From an uncultured Bacilli bacterium (GTDB lineage Bacteria > Bacillota_I > Bacilli_A > RF39 > UBA660): a DNA stretch of 6,149 nucleotides. The translations under genes and the position numbers were made by a program. The stretch is taken from the NCBI GenBank assembly GCA_947632415.1, contig CANRPB010000077.1, positions 1 to 6,149 on the forward strand, written 5' to 3'. The notes under the pieces are model-generated. The model had not been told where the DNA came from and did no database searches. It was given only the letters and a program-made list of their open reading frames with translations. Positions 1 to 5,327 of the stretch are shown here, piece by piece. Every line of letters starts with the position of its first letter. Position 1 is the stretch's first letter.

Positions 1-309
1 AGTAAATTTTTAAGTGATGAATTAAGGATAAGAATTGTTAAGGACGTGATTAAGTTGAGTAGTGACGAAATGATATTTGATGAATATGAACAAATGATAG
101 GGGAAAAAATGGTTGACTACGAAGATGAATTAAGAGCAAAAGAGGAGGGAAGGATTGCAGGCAAACTCGAGGGCAAACTTGAGGGAAAAGATGAAAAAAC
201 TATTGAAATTATAAGATCAATGTTAGAAAATAACTTTGATTACGAAACTATTTCTAAAATATGTGGAAAAACTATAGAAGAAATAGAAAAAATAAAAGAA
301 ACAATGTAA
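1..309 (+). CDS. Rpn-family PD-(D/E)XK nuclease/putative transposase, C-terminal part (5' end outside window)
   Basis: The reading frame is open from the first base to a TAA at 307-309, giving 102 residues without a start. The GTG at 46 is internal, with no Shine-Dalgarno sequence in front. The visible part is acidic and helical. It has a glycine/charge repeat at residues 50-62 (GRIAGKLEGKLEG), then a small helical tail (residues 66-102) with the pattern 'IIRSML..N.D.ETISKI.GK..EEIEKIK'. This arrangement, E/K/G repeats followed by a short 'ISKITGLS.EEI'-like tail, is typical of the C-terminus of Rpn (recombination-promoting nuclease) proteins, often annotated as PD-(D/E)XK nuclease family transposases. 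The catalytic core would lie upstream and cannot be checked. Codons are G- and T-rich, unlike the block that follows, which fits an acquired gene. Confidence is moderate because only the least conserved part is visible. Confidence 0.6.
   Translation, partial: SKFLSDELRIRIVKDVIKLSSDEMIFDEYEQMIGEKMVDYEDELRAKEEGRIAGKLEGKLEGKDEKTIEIIRSMLENNFDYETISKICGKTIEEIEKIKETM
160..183 (+). repeat. Two 12-bp in-frame tandem repeats in the Rpn-like gene
   Basis: GGCAAACTCGAG (160-171) is followed directly by GGCAAACTTGAG (172-183), 11 of 12 bases identical. Each encodes Gly-Lys-Leu-Glu. A weaker, partly diverged unit lies on either side (AGGATTGCA before, GGAAAAGATGAA after). Such in-frame repeats are common in the linker of Rpn proteins and can vary in copy number by slippage. 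Confidence 0.8.
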
Positions 310-394
310 AAAAAGAAGTTAAATGTGCTTACAAAAATACATAAAAAAAGGTACTTGCAAAAAAGGTTCTTCCATAAATAATAAACAAAAAATC

Positions 395-429
395 AAAAAG
401 AGATATAACAATGAAACATCTCTTTTTTT
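395..429 (+). terminator. Rho-independent terminator after the Rpn-like gene
   Basis: A perfect 10-bp stem AAAAAGAGAT (395-404) / ATCTCTTTTT (418-427) closes a 13-nt loop and runs into seven T residues (423-429). It lies 86 nt after the Rpn stop codon and about 40 nt before the spoIID Shine-Dalgarno sequence, so it insulates the sporulation block from upstream transcription. The stretch 310-394 shows nothing else that I can support. Confidence 0.85.
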
Positions 430-470
430 GACAAAAATAATAATTTCTAAGTAATAAAATAAGATTAAAT

Positions 471-475
471 GGAGG
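471..475 (+). promoter_or_regulatory. Ribosome binding site deciding the spoIID start
   Basis: GGAGG lies 5 nt before the ATG at 481. An alternative in-frame ATG at 469 overlaps this site and has no Shine-Dalgarno sequence of its own, so 481 is the start and the protein begins MKKII. Confidence 0.85.
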
Positions 476-480
476 CAAAT

Positions 481-1398
481 ATGAAAAAAATAATCTTATT
501 TACAATATTACTTATACTATTACCAACCGCAACCATACTAATATTAACAAAAAAATCAACACAAAACATAAACGACTTTACATTTGAAAAAAACACCCTT
601 GTCAGAATAAAAAGAACAGAAAAAGACGCAATCGAAACAATCCCACTAGAAACATACTTAATAGGAGTTCTAGCAGGAGAAATGCCATCATCATATGACC
701 TAGAAGCCCTAAAAGCCCAAGCCGTAGCGGCAAGAACCTATACCCTAAAAAAACTCACCACTAACCAAAACAACGAATACGACTTAGTAGACACAACCAA
801 CGATCAAGTATACTTAGACCCCGAATACCTAAAACAAACATGGAAAGAAAACTACAACCAAAACATAAACAAAATCAAACAAGCCATCAAAGAAACCACA
901 GGAGAATACATCACATATGATGGAGAAATAATAAAAGCCTTCTTCTTCTCAACAAGTAGTGGCAATACAGAAAACTGCAAAGACGTCTTCGGTGAAAACC
1001 TACCATATTTAGTAAGCGTATCATCAACATGGGACCAAAACTCCCCATCATACGAAAAAAGCGAAACCTTCACCAAAGAAGAATTTTACAACAAACTAAA
1101 CCTCGAATATCAAGACAACCTCAATATTGAAATAACAAGAAATCCAACCAACTCCATAAACACCATCACAATCAATAATCAAACCATAAAAGGAACCGAC
1201 TTTAGACACAAACTAAACTTAAGATCAACCAACGTCGAAATAGAAGAAATAGACAACCAAATAAAAATAACATCCAAAGGATACGGACACGGCGTAGGAA
1301 TGAGCCAATACGGAGCCCTAGAACTCGCCAAAATAGGCTACACATACCAAGAAATCCTAAAATACTACTACCAAGGAACAGAATTAAAAAAAATATAA
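481..1398 (+). CDS. spoIID: SpoIID, engulfment lytic transglycosylase
   Basis: Membrane-anchored stage II sporulation protein of 305 aa. Known role: with SpoIIP (amidase) and SpoIIM it forms the DMP machine that thins septal peptidoglycan and drives engulfment of the forespore. SpoIID cleaves glycan strands already stripped of stem peptides. An N-terminal membrane segment spans about residues 3-23. The SpoIID domain follows, with LETYLIGVLAGEMPSSYD (56-73), where Glu67 of the GEMP motif matches the family's catalytic glutamate, then LKAQAVAARTY (77-87), FFFSTSSGNTENC (154-166) and the C-terminal GYGHGVGMSQYGA (267-279). Length is slightly below the B. subtilis protein. Only one Cys (166) is present, so a Cys-paired zinc site as described for a clostridial SpoIID is unlikely. 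Codons are strongly A/C-ending. In B. subtilis the gene is sigma-E dependent; I found no convincing sigma-E promoter here. Identification is secure. Confidence 0.97.
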   Translation: MKKIILFTILLILLPTATILILTKKSTQNINDFTFEKNTLVRIKRTEKDAIETIPLETYLIGVLAGEMPSSYDLEALKAQAVAARTYTLKKLTTNQNNEYDLVDTTNDQVYLDPEYLKQTWKENYNQNINKIKQAIKETTGEYITYDGEIIKAFFFSTSSGNTENCKDVFGENLPYLVSVSSTWDQNSPSYEKSETFTKEEFYNKLNLEYQDNLNIEITRNPTNSINTITINNQTIKGTDFRHKLNLRSTNVEIEEIDNQIKITSKGYGHGVGMSQYGALELAKIGYTYQEILKYYYQGTELKKI

Positions 1399-1404
1399 AA
1401 AAAC

Positions 1405-1433
1405 GTATAAAACCCAAAAATGTGTCAAGAATT
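1405..1433 (+). promoter_or_regulatory. Candidate sigma-F-type promoter of spoIIQ
   Basis: GTATA at 1405-1409 matches the forespore sigma-F -35 consensus (GYATA). GTCAAGAATT at 1424-1433 matches the -10 pattern GGNRANANTW except at its second base. The 14-nt spacing is slightly short of the usual 15 or so. B. subtilis spoIIQ is transcribed by sigma-F, which supports the idea. Against it, the predicted start near 1440 falls on the Shine-Dalgarno sequence, and such matches arise readily in AT-rich DNA. Held as a candidate only. Confidence 0.35.
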
Positions 1434-1439
1434 ATAATA

Positions 1440-1445
1440 GAGGTG
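1440..1445 (+). promoter_or_regulatory. Ribosome binding site deciding the spoIIQ start
   Basis: GAGGTG lies 6 nt before the ATG at 1452. An upstream in-frame GTG at 1422 has no Shine-Dalgarno sequence and would place this site inside the gene, so the start is ATG 1452. Confidence 0.85.
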
Positions 1446-1451
1446 AAAAAA

Positions 1452-2084
1452 ATGACACATAGAAAGGTAAAAAAACAAGTAATATATGCAGTATACGCTT
1501 TATTAGCGCTAATTCTAGCACTATTGATAACACTAACAAAAAATAAACTAACACAAAAAAATCCAACAGAACCAGAAAACGACTATGTAAACAAAACCGT
1601 CTTCGACAACGACATACCCGTAGTATCAACCCAAGAAGCAATAATCAGACCATACATAGACAACACAGTCAAAATCGTAACAAACTACTACAACCAAACT
1701 GACGATGAAGAAACCCAAAAAAACTCACTAATACTATACGAAAACACATACCTACCATCAACAGGAATCGACTACCAAACAGACTATGACTTCGATGTCG
1801 TATCCATACTAGACGGCGTCGTAATAACCGTAAAAGAAGACCAAACACTAGGAAAACTAATCGAAATAAAACACAAAGACAACATCATAAGTACCTACCA
1901 AAGCCTAAGTGAAACACTAGTAAAAGAAGGAGACGAAGTAAAACAAGGAACCATCATAGGAAAAAGTGGAACATCAAACTTAGAAAAACAACTAGGAAGT
2001 CATCTCCACTTCGAACTAACAATAGACTCACACACCGTAGATCCAGAAGAATATTACGACAAAGAATTAGTAAATATTAACTAG
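1452..2084 (+). CDS. spoIIQ: SpoIIQ, forespore LytM-domain (M23) protein with degenerate metal site
   Basis: Bitopic membrane protein of 210 aa. Known role: made in the forespore, it binds SpoIIIAH across the septum to form the engulfment ratchet and the SpoIIIA-SpoIIQ channel that sustains forespore gene expression. A basic N-terminus precedes a membrane segment at about residues 11-28. An extracellular linker reaches residue 100, and the M23/LytM domain covers about 100-200. The second metal motif HLHFE is intact (His184, His186). The first motif, HxGxD in active M23 enzymes, reads STGID (103-107): the His is Ser103 while Asp107 is kept. B. subtilis SpoIIQ has the same His-to-Ser loss, so the protein is probably structural rather than a peptidase. 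It lies 53 nt after spoIID with no hairpin between them. Its last codons form a terminator stem. Very sure of the family, and sure of the symbol from the order spoIID-spoIIQ-spoIIID-mbl. Confidence 0.93.
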   Translation: MTHRKVKKQVIYAVYALLALILALLITLTKNKLTQKNPTEPENDYVNKTVFDNDIPVVSTQEAIIRPYIDNTVKIVTNYYNQTDDEETQKNSLILYENTYLPSTGIDYQTDYDFDVVSILDGVVITVKEDQTLGKLIEIKHKDNIISTYQSLSETLVKEGDEVKQGTIIGKSGTSNLEKQLGSHLHFELTIDSHTVDPEEYYDKELVNIN

Positions 2085-2094
2085 TTCTTTTTTT
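2061..2094 (+). terminator. Terminator overlapping the 3' end of spoIIQ
   Basis: AAAGAATTAGT (2061-2071) pairs with ACTAGTTCTTT (2080-2090) in an 11-bp stem with one G-U pair and an 8-nt loop. It is followed by a T tract to 2094. The left arm is coding sequence and the right arm contains the spoIIQ stop codon (TAG 2082-2084). It should separate the spoIIQ transcript from spoIIID. Confidence 0.8.
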
Positions 2095-2117
2095 AAAATA
2101 ATCACATATTAATTACT

Positions 2118-2124
2118 GAGGTGA
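2118..2124 (+). promoter_or_regulatory. Ribosome binding site for the TTG start of spoIIID
   Basis: GAGGTGA lies 4 nt before TTG 2129 (7 nt from the GAGG core). No ATG or GTG in this frame lies between the site and the conserved N-terminal region, so TTG is the start. Confidence 0.85.
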
Positions 2125-2128
2125 TTAT

Positions 2129-2380
2129 TTGGACAAAATATCAAAAAGAGTCCTAGAAGAAACAGACTTCATAATAAAAACAAAAAAAACCATTCGCGAA
2201 ATAGCCAAAATATTCAACGTCTCCAAAAGCACAGTTCACAAAGACCTAAACGATCGACTACAAAAACTAGACCAAGAAAAAATAAAAACAGTAAAAGAAA
2301 TCCTAAAATATCACATTGACATAAGACACATAAGAGGCGGAGAATCAACCAAAAAAAAATATCAAAAAATAATAAATTAA
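2129..2380 (+). CDS. spoIIID: SpoIIID, mother-cell sporulation transcription factor
   Basis: Small DNA-binding protein of 83 aa, slightly shorter than the B. subtilis protein. Known role: in the mother cell it activates and represses many sigma-E genes and helps bring on sigK. A helix-turn-helix occupies residues 21-40 (TIREIAKIFNVSKSTVHKDL), with the near-invariant recognition helix SKSTVHKDL. The second conserved stretch, EILKYHIDIRHIRGGESTKKKY, at 57-78 carries the IRH(L/I)RGGE(A/S)TK signature and the basic C-terminal helix that contacts the minor groove. Translation starts at TTG, which usually lowers expression. Only 24 nt separate the upstream T tract from its Shine-Dalgarno sequence, so a complete promoter would have to overlap the terminator, or transcription depends on read-through. 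The downstream gap to mbl is 21 nt, suggesting co-transcription as in B. subtilis. Identification is secure. Confidence 0.97.
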   Translation: MDKISKRVLEETDFIIKTKKTIREIAKIFNVSKSTVHKDLNDRLQKLDQEKIKTVKEILKYHIDIRHIRGGESTKKKYQKIIN

Positions 2381-2401
2381 AAAAAGAAAGAAGGAGTAAA
2401 A

Positions 2402-3391
2402 ATGTTCGCAAAAGACATAGGTATAGACTTAGGCACAGCCAACGTACTAATATACGTCAAAGGCCAAGGAATAGTATTAAACGAACCCAGCGTCGTCGCC
2501 ATAGACTCAGAAACAAAAAAACCATTAGCAGTAGGACACGAAGCAAGAGACATGCTAGGAAGAACACCAGGAACAGTAAACGCCATAAGACCAATGAAAG
2601 ACGGAGTAATAGCCGACTTTGAAATAACCGAAGTAATGCTAAACTACTTTATCAAAAAAATTAATGGCAAAAGCTTTCTATCACGCCCCAGAATATTAAT
2701 ATGCTGCCCATCAAATATAACCCAAGTAGAAAAAAACGCCATCAAAGACGCCGCAGAAAGAACAGGAGCCAAAAAAGTATTCTTAGAAGAAGAACCCAAA
2801 GTAGCCGCCGTAGGAGCCGGATTAGACATATCAGCACCCTGTGGAAACATGGTCATCGACGTAGGAGGAGGAACAACCGATGTAGCCGTACTATCCCTAG
2901 GAGGAATAGTCAATAGCGCTTCAATAAAAATAGCAGGAAACGTCTTCGATAGTGACATAGCCAAATACATAAAAGACAAATACAAACTACTAGTAGGAGA
3001 CAGAACAGCCGAAGAAATAAAACTAGCCATCGGCAACGTCTATCCAAGCGAAAAAAAAGAAAAAATGGAAGTAAGAGGAAGAGACCTAGTAACAGGACTA
3101 CCCCACACCGTAACAATAACATCAGATGAAATAGAAGAAGCACTAAGAGAAAGCGTTTACATAATAGTAAATACAGCCAAAAACGTCCTAGAACAAACCC
3201 CACCAGAACTATCAGCCGACATCATAGATAAAGGCATAGTAGTAACCGGAGGAGGAGCACTAATAAGAGGCTTCGACGAACTATTAACACACGAACTAAA
3301 AGTACCAGTATTCGTCGCCGAAAATCCCCTAACATGCGTCGCCGAAGGAACAGGAATACTTCTAAGCAACATACATTTAATCGATAAATAA
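2402..3391 (+). CDS. mbl: Mbl, MreB-like actin homologue
   Basis: Cytoplasmic actin-fold ATPase of 329 aa, close to the usual length of about 333. Known role: it polymerises at the inner membrane face and guides the elongation machinery (RodA, PBPs, MreC/D) for lateral wall growth. AAGGAG at 2391-2396 sets the ATG start. Visible actin-fold motifs are phosphate-1 GIDLGTAN (7-14), the EEEPKVAAVGAG region (129-140), phosphate-2 DVGGGTTD (153-160) and the adenosine motif TGGGALIRG (282-290). The start MFAKDIGIDLGTANVLIYVK, the 'LICCPSNIT' stretch (99-107) and the 'ELKVPVFVAENPLTCVAEGTG' end are Mbl-like, and the position directly after spoIIID is the B. subtilis mbl position. Which MreB paralogue does the main job in this organism cannot be told from one gene. 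Of its 15 Asn codons 10 are AAC, reflecting the C-over-T bias of this strand. No terminator follows, so the next gene is probably on the same transcript. Confidence 0.93.
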   Translation: MFAKDIGIDLGTANVLIYVKGQGIVLNEPSVVAIDSETKKPLAVGHEARDMLGRTPGTVNAIRPMKDGVIADFEITEVMLNYFIKKINGKSFLSRPRILICCPSNITQVEKNAIKDAAERTGAKKVFLEEEPKVAAVGAGLDISAPCGNMVIDVGGGTTDVAVLSLGGIVNSASIKIAGNVFDSDIAKYIKDKYKLLVGDRTAEEIKLAIGNVYPSEKKEKMEVRGRDLVTGLPHTVTITSDEIEEALRESVYIIVNTAKNVLEQTPPELSADIIDKGIVVTGGGALIRGFDELLTHELKVPVFVAENPLTCVAEGTGILLSNIHLIDK

Positions 3392-3425
3392 GTATAAAAA
3401 AACAAAAAACAACCAATAATAAAAT

Positions 3426-3430
3426 AGGTG
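3426..3430 (+). promoter_or_regulatory. Ribosome binding site deciding the DUF421 gene start
   Basis: AGGTG lies 6 nt before ATG 3437. The in-frame GTG at 3428 is part of this site and is therefore not the start. Confidence 0.8.
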
Positions 3431-3436
3431 ATAAAA

Positions 3437-4159
3437 ATGGATATAAACTTTGGAGAACTAGGAATCGTAACAATAAGAAGTATCATATCATTAACCGTTT
3501 TATTCATAATAACAAAAATGCTAGGAAAAAAACAAGTAGCGCAACTATCCCTATTTGACTATGTAATAGGAATCTCAATTGGAAACTTTGCCGCCGAAAT
3601 AACAATAAACATGGACACACAATTTATAAACGGAATTCTAGCCATAATCATTTTCGGACTAATCGCCTACGCCGTATCAATTCTAACAATGAAAAGCATC
3701 AACCTAAGAAGATTCTTTATCGGCATGCCAACCCCATTAATCCAAAATGGCAAACTACTAGAATCAAATATGAAACAACCAAAATTCGATATAAACGACC
3801 TTCTAGAAGAATGTCGAAGCAACGGCTACTTTGACATCTCACAAATCGAATACGCCCTCCTAGAATCAAAAGGAACCCTAAGCATCCTCCCAAAAGGAGA
3901 AAATCAACCAGTAACCATCAAAGACATGGGACTAAAACCCCAAAAACAAAGTCTAGTTGCTAACGTCATAATCGATGGCAAAACCATGAAAGAAAACCTA
4001 AGCAACATGAACAAAAGCGAAAAATGGCTCGACCAACAACTAAAACAAAAAGGCTACAAAACAAAAGAAAACATCCTCTTAGCAACACTAGATATAGACG
4101 AAAAGTTGACAATATATGAACGAAATTCACAAGAAAAAGCATTGAATGTTCTAGAATAA
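3437..4159 (+). CDS. DUF421/YetF-family membrane protein
   Basis: Integral membrane protein of 240 aa with unknown biochemical role. Three hydrophobic segments lie at about residues 8-28, 40-57 and 64-84. A cytoplasmic-type mixed domain follows, with the family's PTPLIQNGKL (98-107), an acidic 'DLLEECRSNGYFDISQIEYA' segment (121-140) and GTLSILPK (146-153). Between the first two membrane segments is the family hallmark GKKQVAQLSLFDYVIGIS (30-47), followed by IGNFAAE. This order matches the YetF/YrbG group of DUF421 proteins. Relatives are carried in spoVA-type mobile operons that raise spore heat resistance, so a role in the spore membrane is plausible given the place 45 nt after mbl with no terminator between. 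That link is inference. The last codons form the left arm of a terminator. Family assignment is confident; function is open. Confidence 0.88.
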   Translation: MDINFGELGIVTIRSIISLTVLFIITKMLGKKQVAQLSLFDYVIGISIGNFAAEITINMDTQFINGILAIIIFGLIAYAVSILTMKSINLRRFFIGMPTPLIQNGKLLESNMKQPKFDINDLLEECRSNGYFDISQIEYALLESKGTLSILPKGENQPVTIKDMGLKPQKQSLVANVIIDGKTMKENLSNMNKSEKWLDQQLKQKGYKTKENILLATLDIDEKLTIYERNSQEKALNVLE

Positions 4160-4180
4160 TAGACCAAAATGCTTTTTTTT
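4134..4180 (+). terminator. Terminator overlapping the 3' end of the DUF421 gene
   Basis: AAAAAGCATT (4134-4143) pairs perfectly with AATGCTTTTT (4168-4177), followed by further T residues to 4180. The 24-nt loop contains the stop codon (4157-4159). The stem has only two G-C pairs and a long loop, so it is weaker than the others in this window. Confidence 0.65.
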
Positions 4181-4194
4181 GGTAAAATTATACT

Positions 4195-4199
4195 GGTGA
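4195..4199 (+). promoter_or_regulatory. Ribosome binding site deciding the Nudix gene start
   Basis: GGTGA lies 5 nt before ATG 4205. The upstream in-frame ATG at 4169 falls in the right arm of the preceding terminator and lacks a Shine-Dalgarno sequence. ATG 4205 also gives the usual Nudix N-terminus. Confidence 0.75.
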
Positions 4200-4204
4200 T
4201 AAAA

Positions 4205-4639
4205 ATGAGACACTTTTGCGCATCAGCATACATAATTGACCCCGAAACAAAAAAAATTCTACTAGTAAAACACAAAAAACTAAACAAATGGGTTCAACCA
4301 GGAGGACATATAGAACACAACGAATTTCCTGAAGAAACAGCCATTAGAGAAGCCTATGAAGAAACAGGCATAAAAATAAAACTCTTAGGAGAACGATTCC
4401 CAAGAGAAGACGACTTTATAAGACCAATAGGCGTCCAAAAAAATAGAATCGACACAGGAATACATATCGACTTCATATACCCAGCAATACCCCTAAATCA
4501 CAAAGAACTAAAAATAAGTAGCGAAAGCACCAACATCGGCTGGTTTTCAAGAGAAGAACTAGAAAAAATAAACGTCTTCCCAGATATAAAAATAACCATG
4601 GATTATATATTAAAAAAATACTTTGGAAAGGTAGATTAA
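4205..4639 (+). CDS. Nudix hydrolase
   Basis: Single-domain cytoplasmic pyrophosphohydrolase of 144 aa. The Nudix box GX5EX7REUXEEXGU is complete: Gly34, Glu40, Arg48-Glu49, Glu52-Glu53, Gly55 and Ile56, so the Mg-binding catalytic helix should work. The N-terminal strand (CASAYIIDPETKKILLVKH), WVQPGGHIE before the box and 'GWFSREEL' near residue 120 fit the general NUDT/MutT-like fold. Substrate cannot be read from the sequence; the sanitising or ADP-ribose/nucleotide-sugar groups are both possible. It starts 24 nt after the previous T tract. TAGACC (4160-4165) with TAAAAT (4183-4188), 17 nt apart, could be a promoter, but its start point would fall on the Shine-Dalgarno sequence. Its stop is 1 nt from the next start, so the two genes are very probably co-transcribed. 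Confidence 0.93.
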   Translation: MRHFCASAYIIDPETKKILLVKHKKLNKWVQPGGHIEHNEFPEETAIREAYEETGIKIKLLGERFPREDDFIRPIGVQKNRIDTGIHIDFIYPAIPLNHKELKISSESTNIGWFSREELEKINVFPDIKITMDYILKKYFGKVD

Positions 4640-4640
4640 A

Positions 4641-5300
4641 ATGATTTTATGGAGTAATATACTAATACCAGTAACATCAATGATAATAACCGTATTTGCG
4701 ACATTATACACAGTAAGTAAAAGAGTAAAAAACGAAAACAAAGAAAAACACAAACCATATCTAACTTTACATAGAATTGAACCATTATCAAAAATTGATG
4801 AATTCAAATTCTATCTAACAATAATAGGCAAAAACAAACAACAAGAAACAAGAGAAAATATCGAAAAACTAAAAAAGAACGAATACCTATCCGTAACCCT
4901 AAAAATAGATAACATTGGATATGGAGTAGCAAGTAATATAAAATTTTACGATCTACTAACAGGAGAACTAATCCATGGCTCACAAAGAACAACAAGCGAT
5001 CAAATCCAAAAACTATTCACAACTTTCGATATTGCCACCAACCAAGAAAAACAAGTCCAAGCCAAAATCATAAGCGAAATAAAAACCGAAGACGAAATAG
5101 AAACAATCGATCACTGTAGAATCCTGTGCGTATACCAAGACCTAAACGGAAATACCTATGACTTTATCATAAGCATCAACGTAAAAACAGACAAATCATA
5201 CGATTTCTTTGCCTACCAAAGAACATCACACAGTTATAAAAAATGGATCAAACAAAACAAAAAACAATACAAAAAAATAATCAAACAATATTCAAAATAA
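4641..5300 (+). CDS. Unknown protein with one N-terminal membrane segment
   Basis: I do not recognise this 219-aa protein. A hydrophobic segment at about residues 5-25 is followed by a very basic stretch (KRVKNENKEKHK, 27-38), so by the positive-inside rule the rest probably faces the cytoplasm. The body is rich in beta-type segments: LTLHRI (41-46), FKFYLTIIGK (55-64), YLSVTLKIDNIGYGVASNIKF (82-102) and CRILCVYQDLNGNTYDFIISI (159-179). The 'N.G.G.ASNI' and 'Y.D..GN.YDF' patterns recall beta-sandwich domains found in various one-TM hypothetical proteins. The tail (199-219) is strongly Lys-rich. The start at 4641 has a modest Shine-Dalgarno (GGAAAGG, 4625-4631). Its 1-nt gap to the Nudix gene suggests translational coupling and a shared role, which remains unknown. 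Confidence 0.7.
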   Translation: MILWSNILIPVTSMIITVFATLYTVSKRVKNENKEKHKPYLTLHRIEPLSKIDEFKFYLTIIGKNKQQETRENIEKLKKNEYLSVTLKIDNIGYGVASNIKFYDLLTGELIHGSQRTTSDQIQKLFTTFDIATNQEKQVQAKIISEIKTEDEIETIDHCRILCVYQDLNGNTYDFIISINVKTDKSYDFFAYQRTSHSYKKWIKQNKKQYKKIIKQYSK

Positions 5301-5327
5301 AACTTCAGCACCAAAACTGAAGTTTTT
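5299..5327. terminator. Bidirectional terminator between convergent genes
   Basis: AAAACTTCAG (5299-5308) pairs perfectly with CTGAAGTTTT (5317-5326) around an 8-nt loop. T residues at 5323-5327 serve the + strand, and the A-rich left side (5294-5302) gives a T tract on the minus strand. The + gene's stop (5298-5300) overlaps the left arm and the minus gene's stop (5326-5328) overlaps the right arm, so one hairpin ends both genes. Confidence 0.85.

Noticed and set aside
428..460. TTGACA at 428-433 as a -35 box for spoIID
   Set aside because: No good -10 hexamer lies 16-18 nt downstream (GTAATA or TAATAA), and the TTG overlaps the terminator T tract. spoIID is expected to use sigma-E, and no CATACA-like -10 is seen.
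1433..1438. Perfect TATAAT upstream of spoIIQ
   Set aside because: It ends 1 nt before the GAGGTG site, so transcription would begin within or after the ribosome site. Likely chance in AT-rich DNA.
2105..2113. CATATTAAT as a sigma-E -10 for spoIIID
   Set aside because: The match to CATACAMT is poor, no -35 lies at the right distance, and the start point would overlap the Shine-Dalgarno sequence.
2644..3507. Several long open frames on the minus strand and in another + frame across mbl
   Set aside because: They are low-complexity shadows of the A/C-biased codons of mbl and DUF421, lack ribosome sites and resemble no protein family.
4106..4111. TTGACA inside the DUF421 gene as a promoter for the Nudix gene
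   Set aside because: No -10 box lies at 16-18 nt, and the transcript would run straight into the terminator at 4134-4180.
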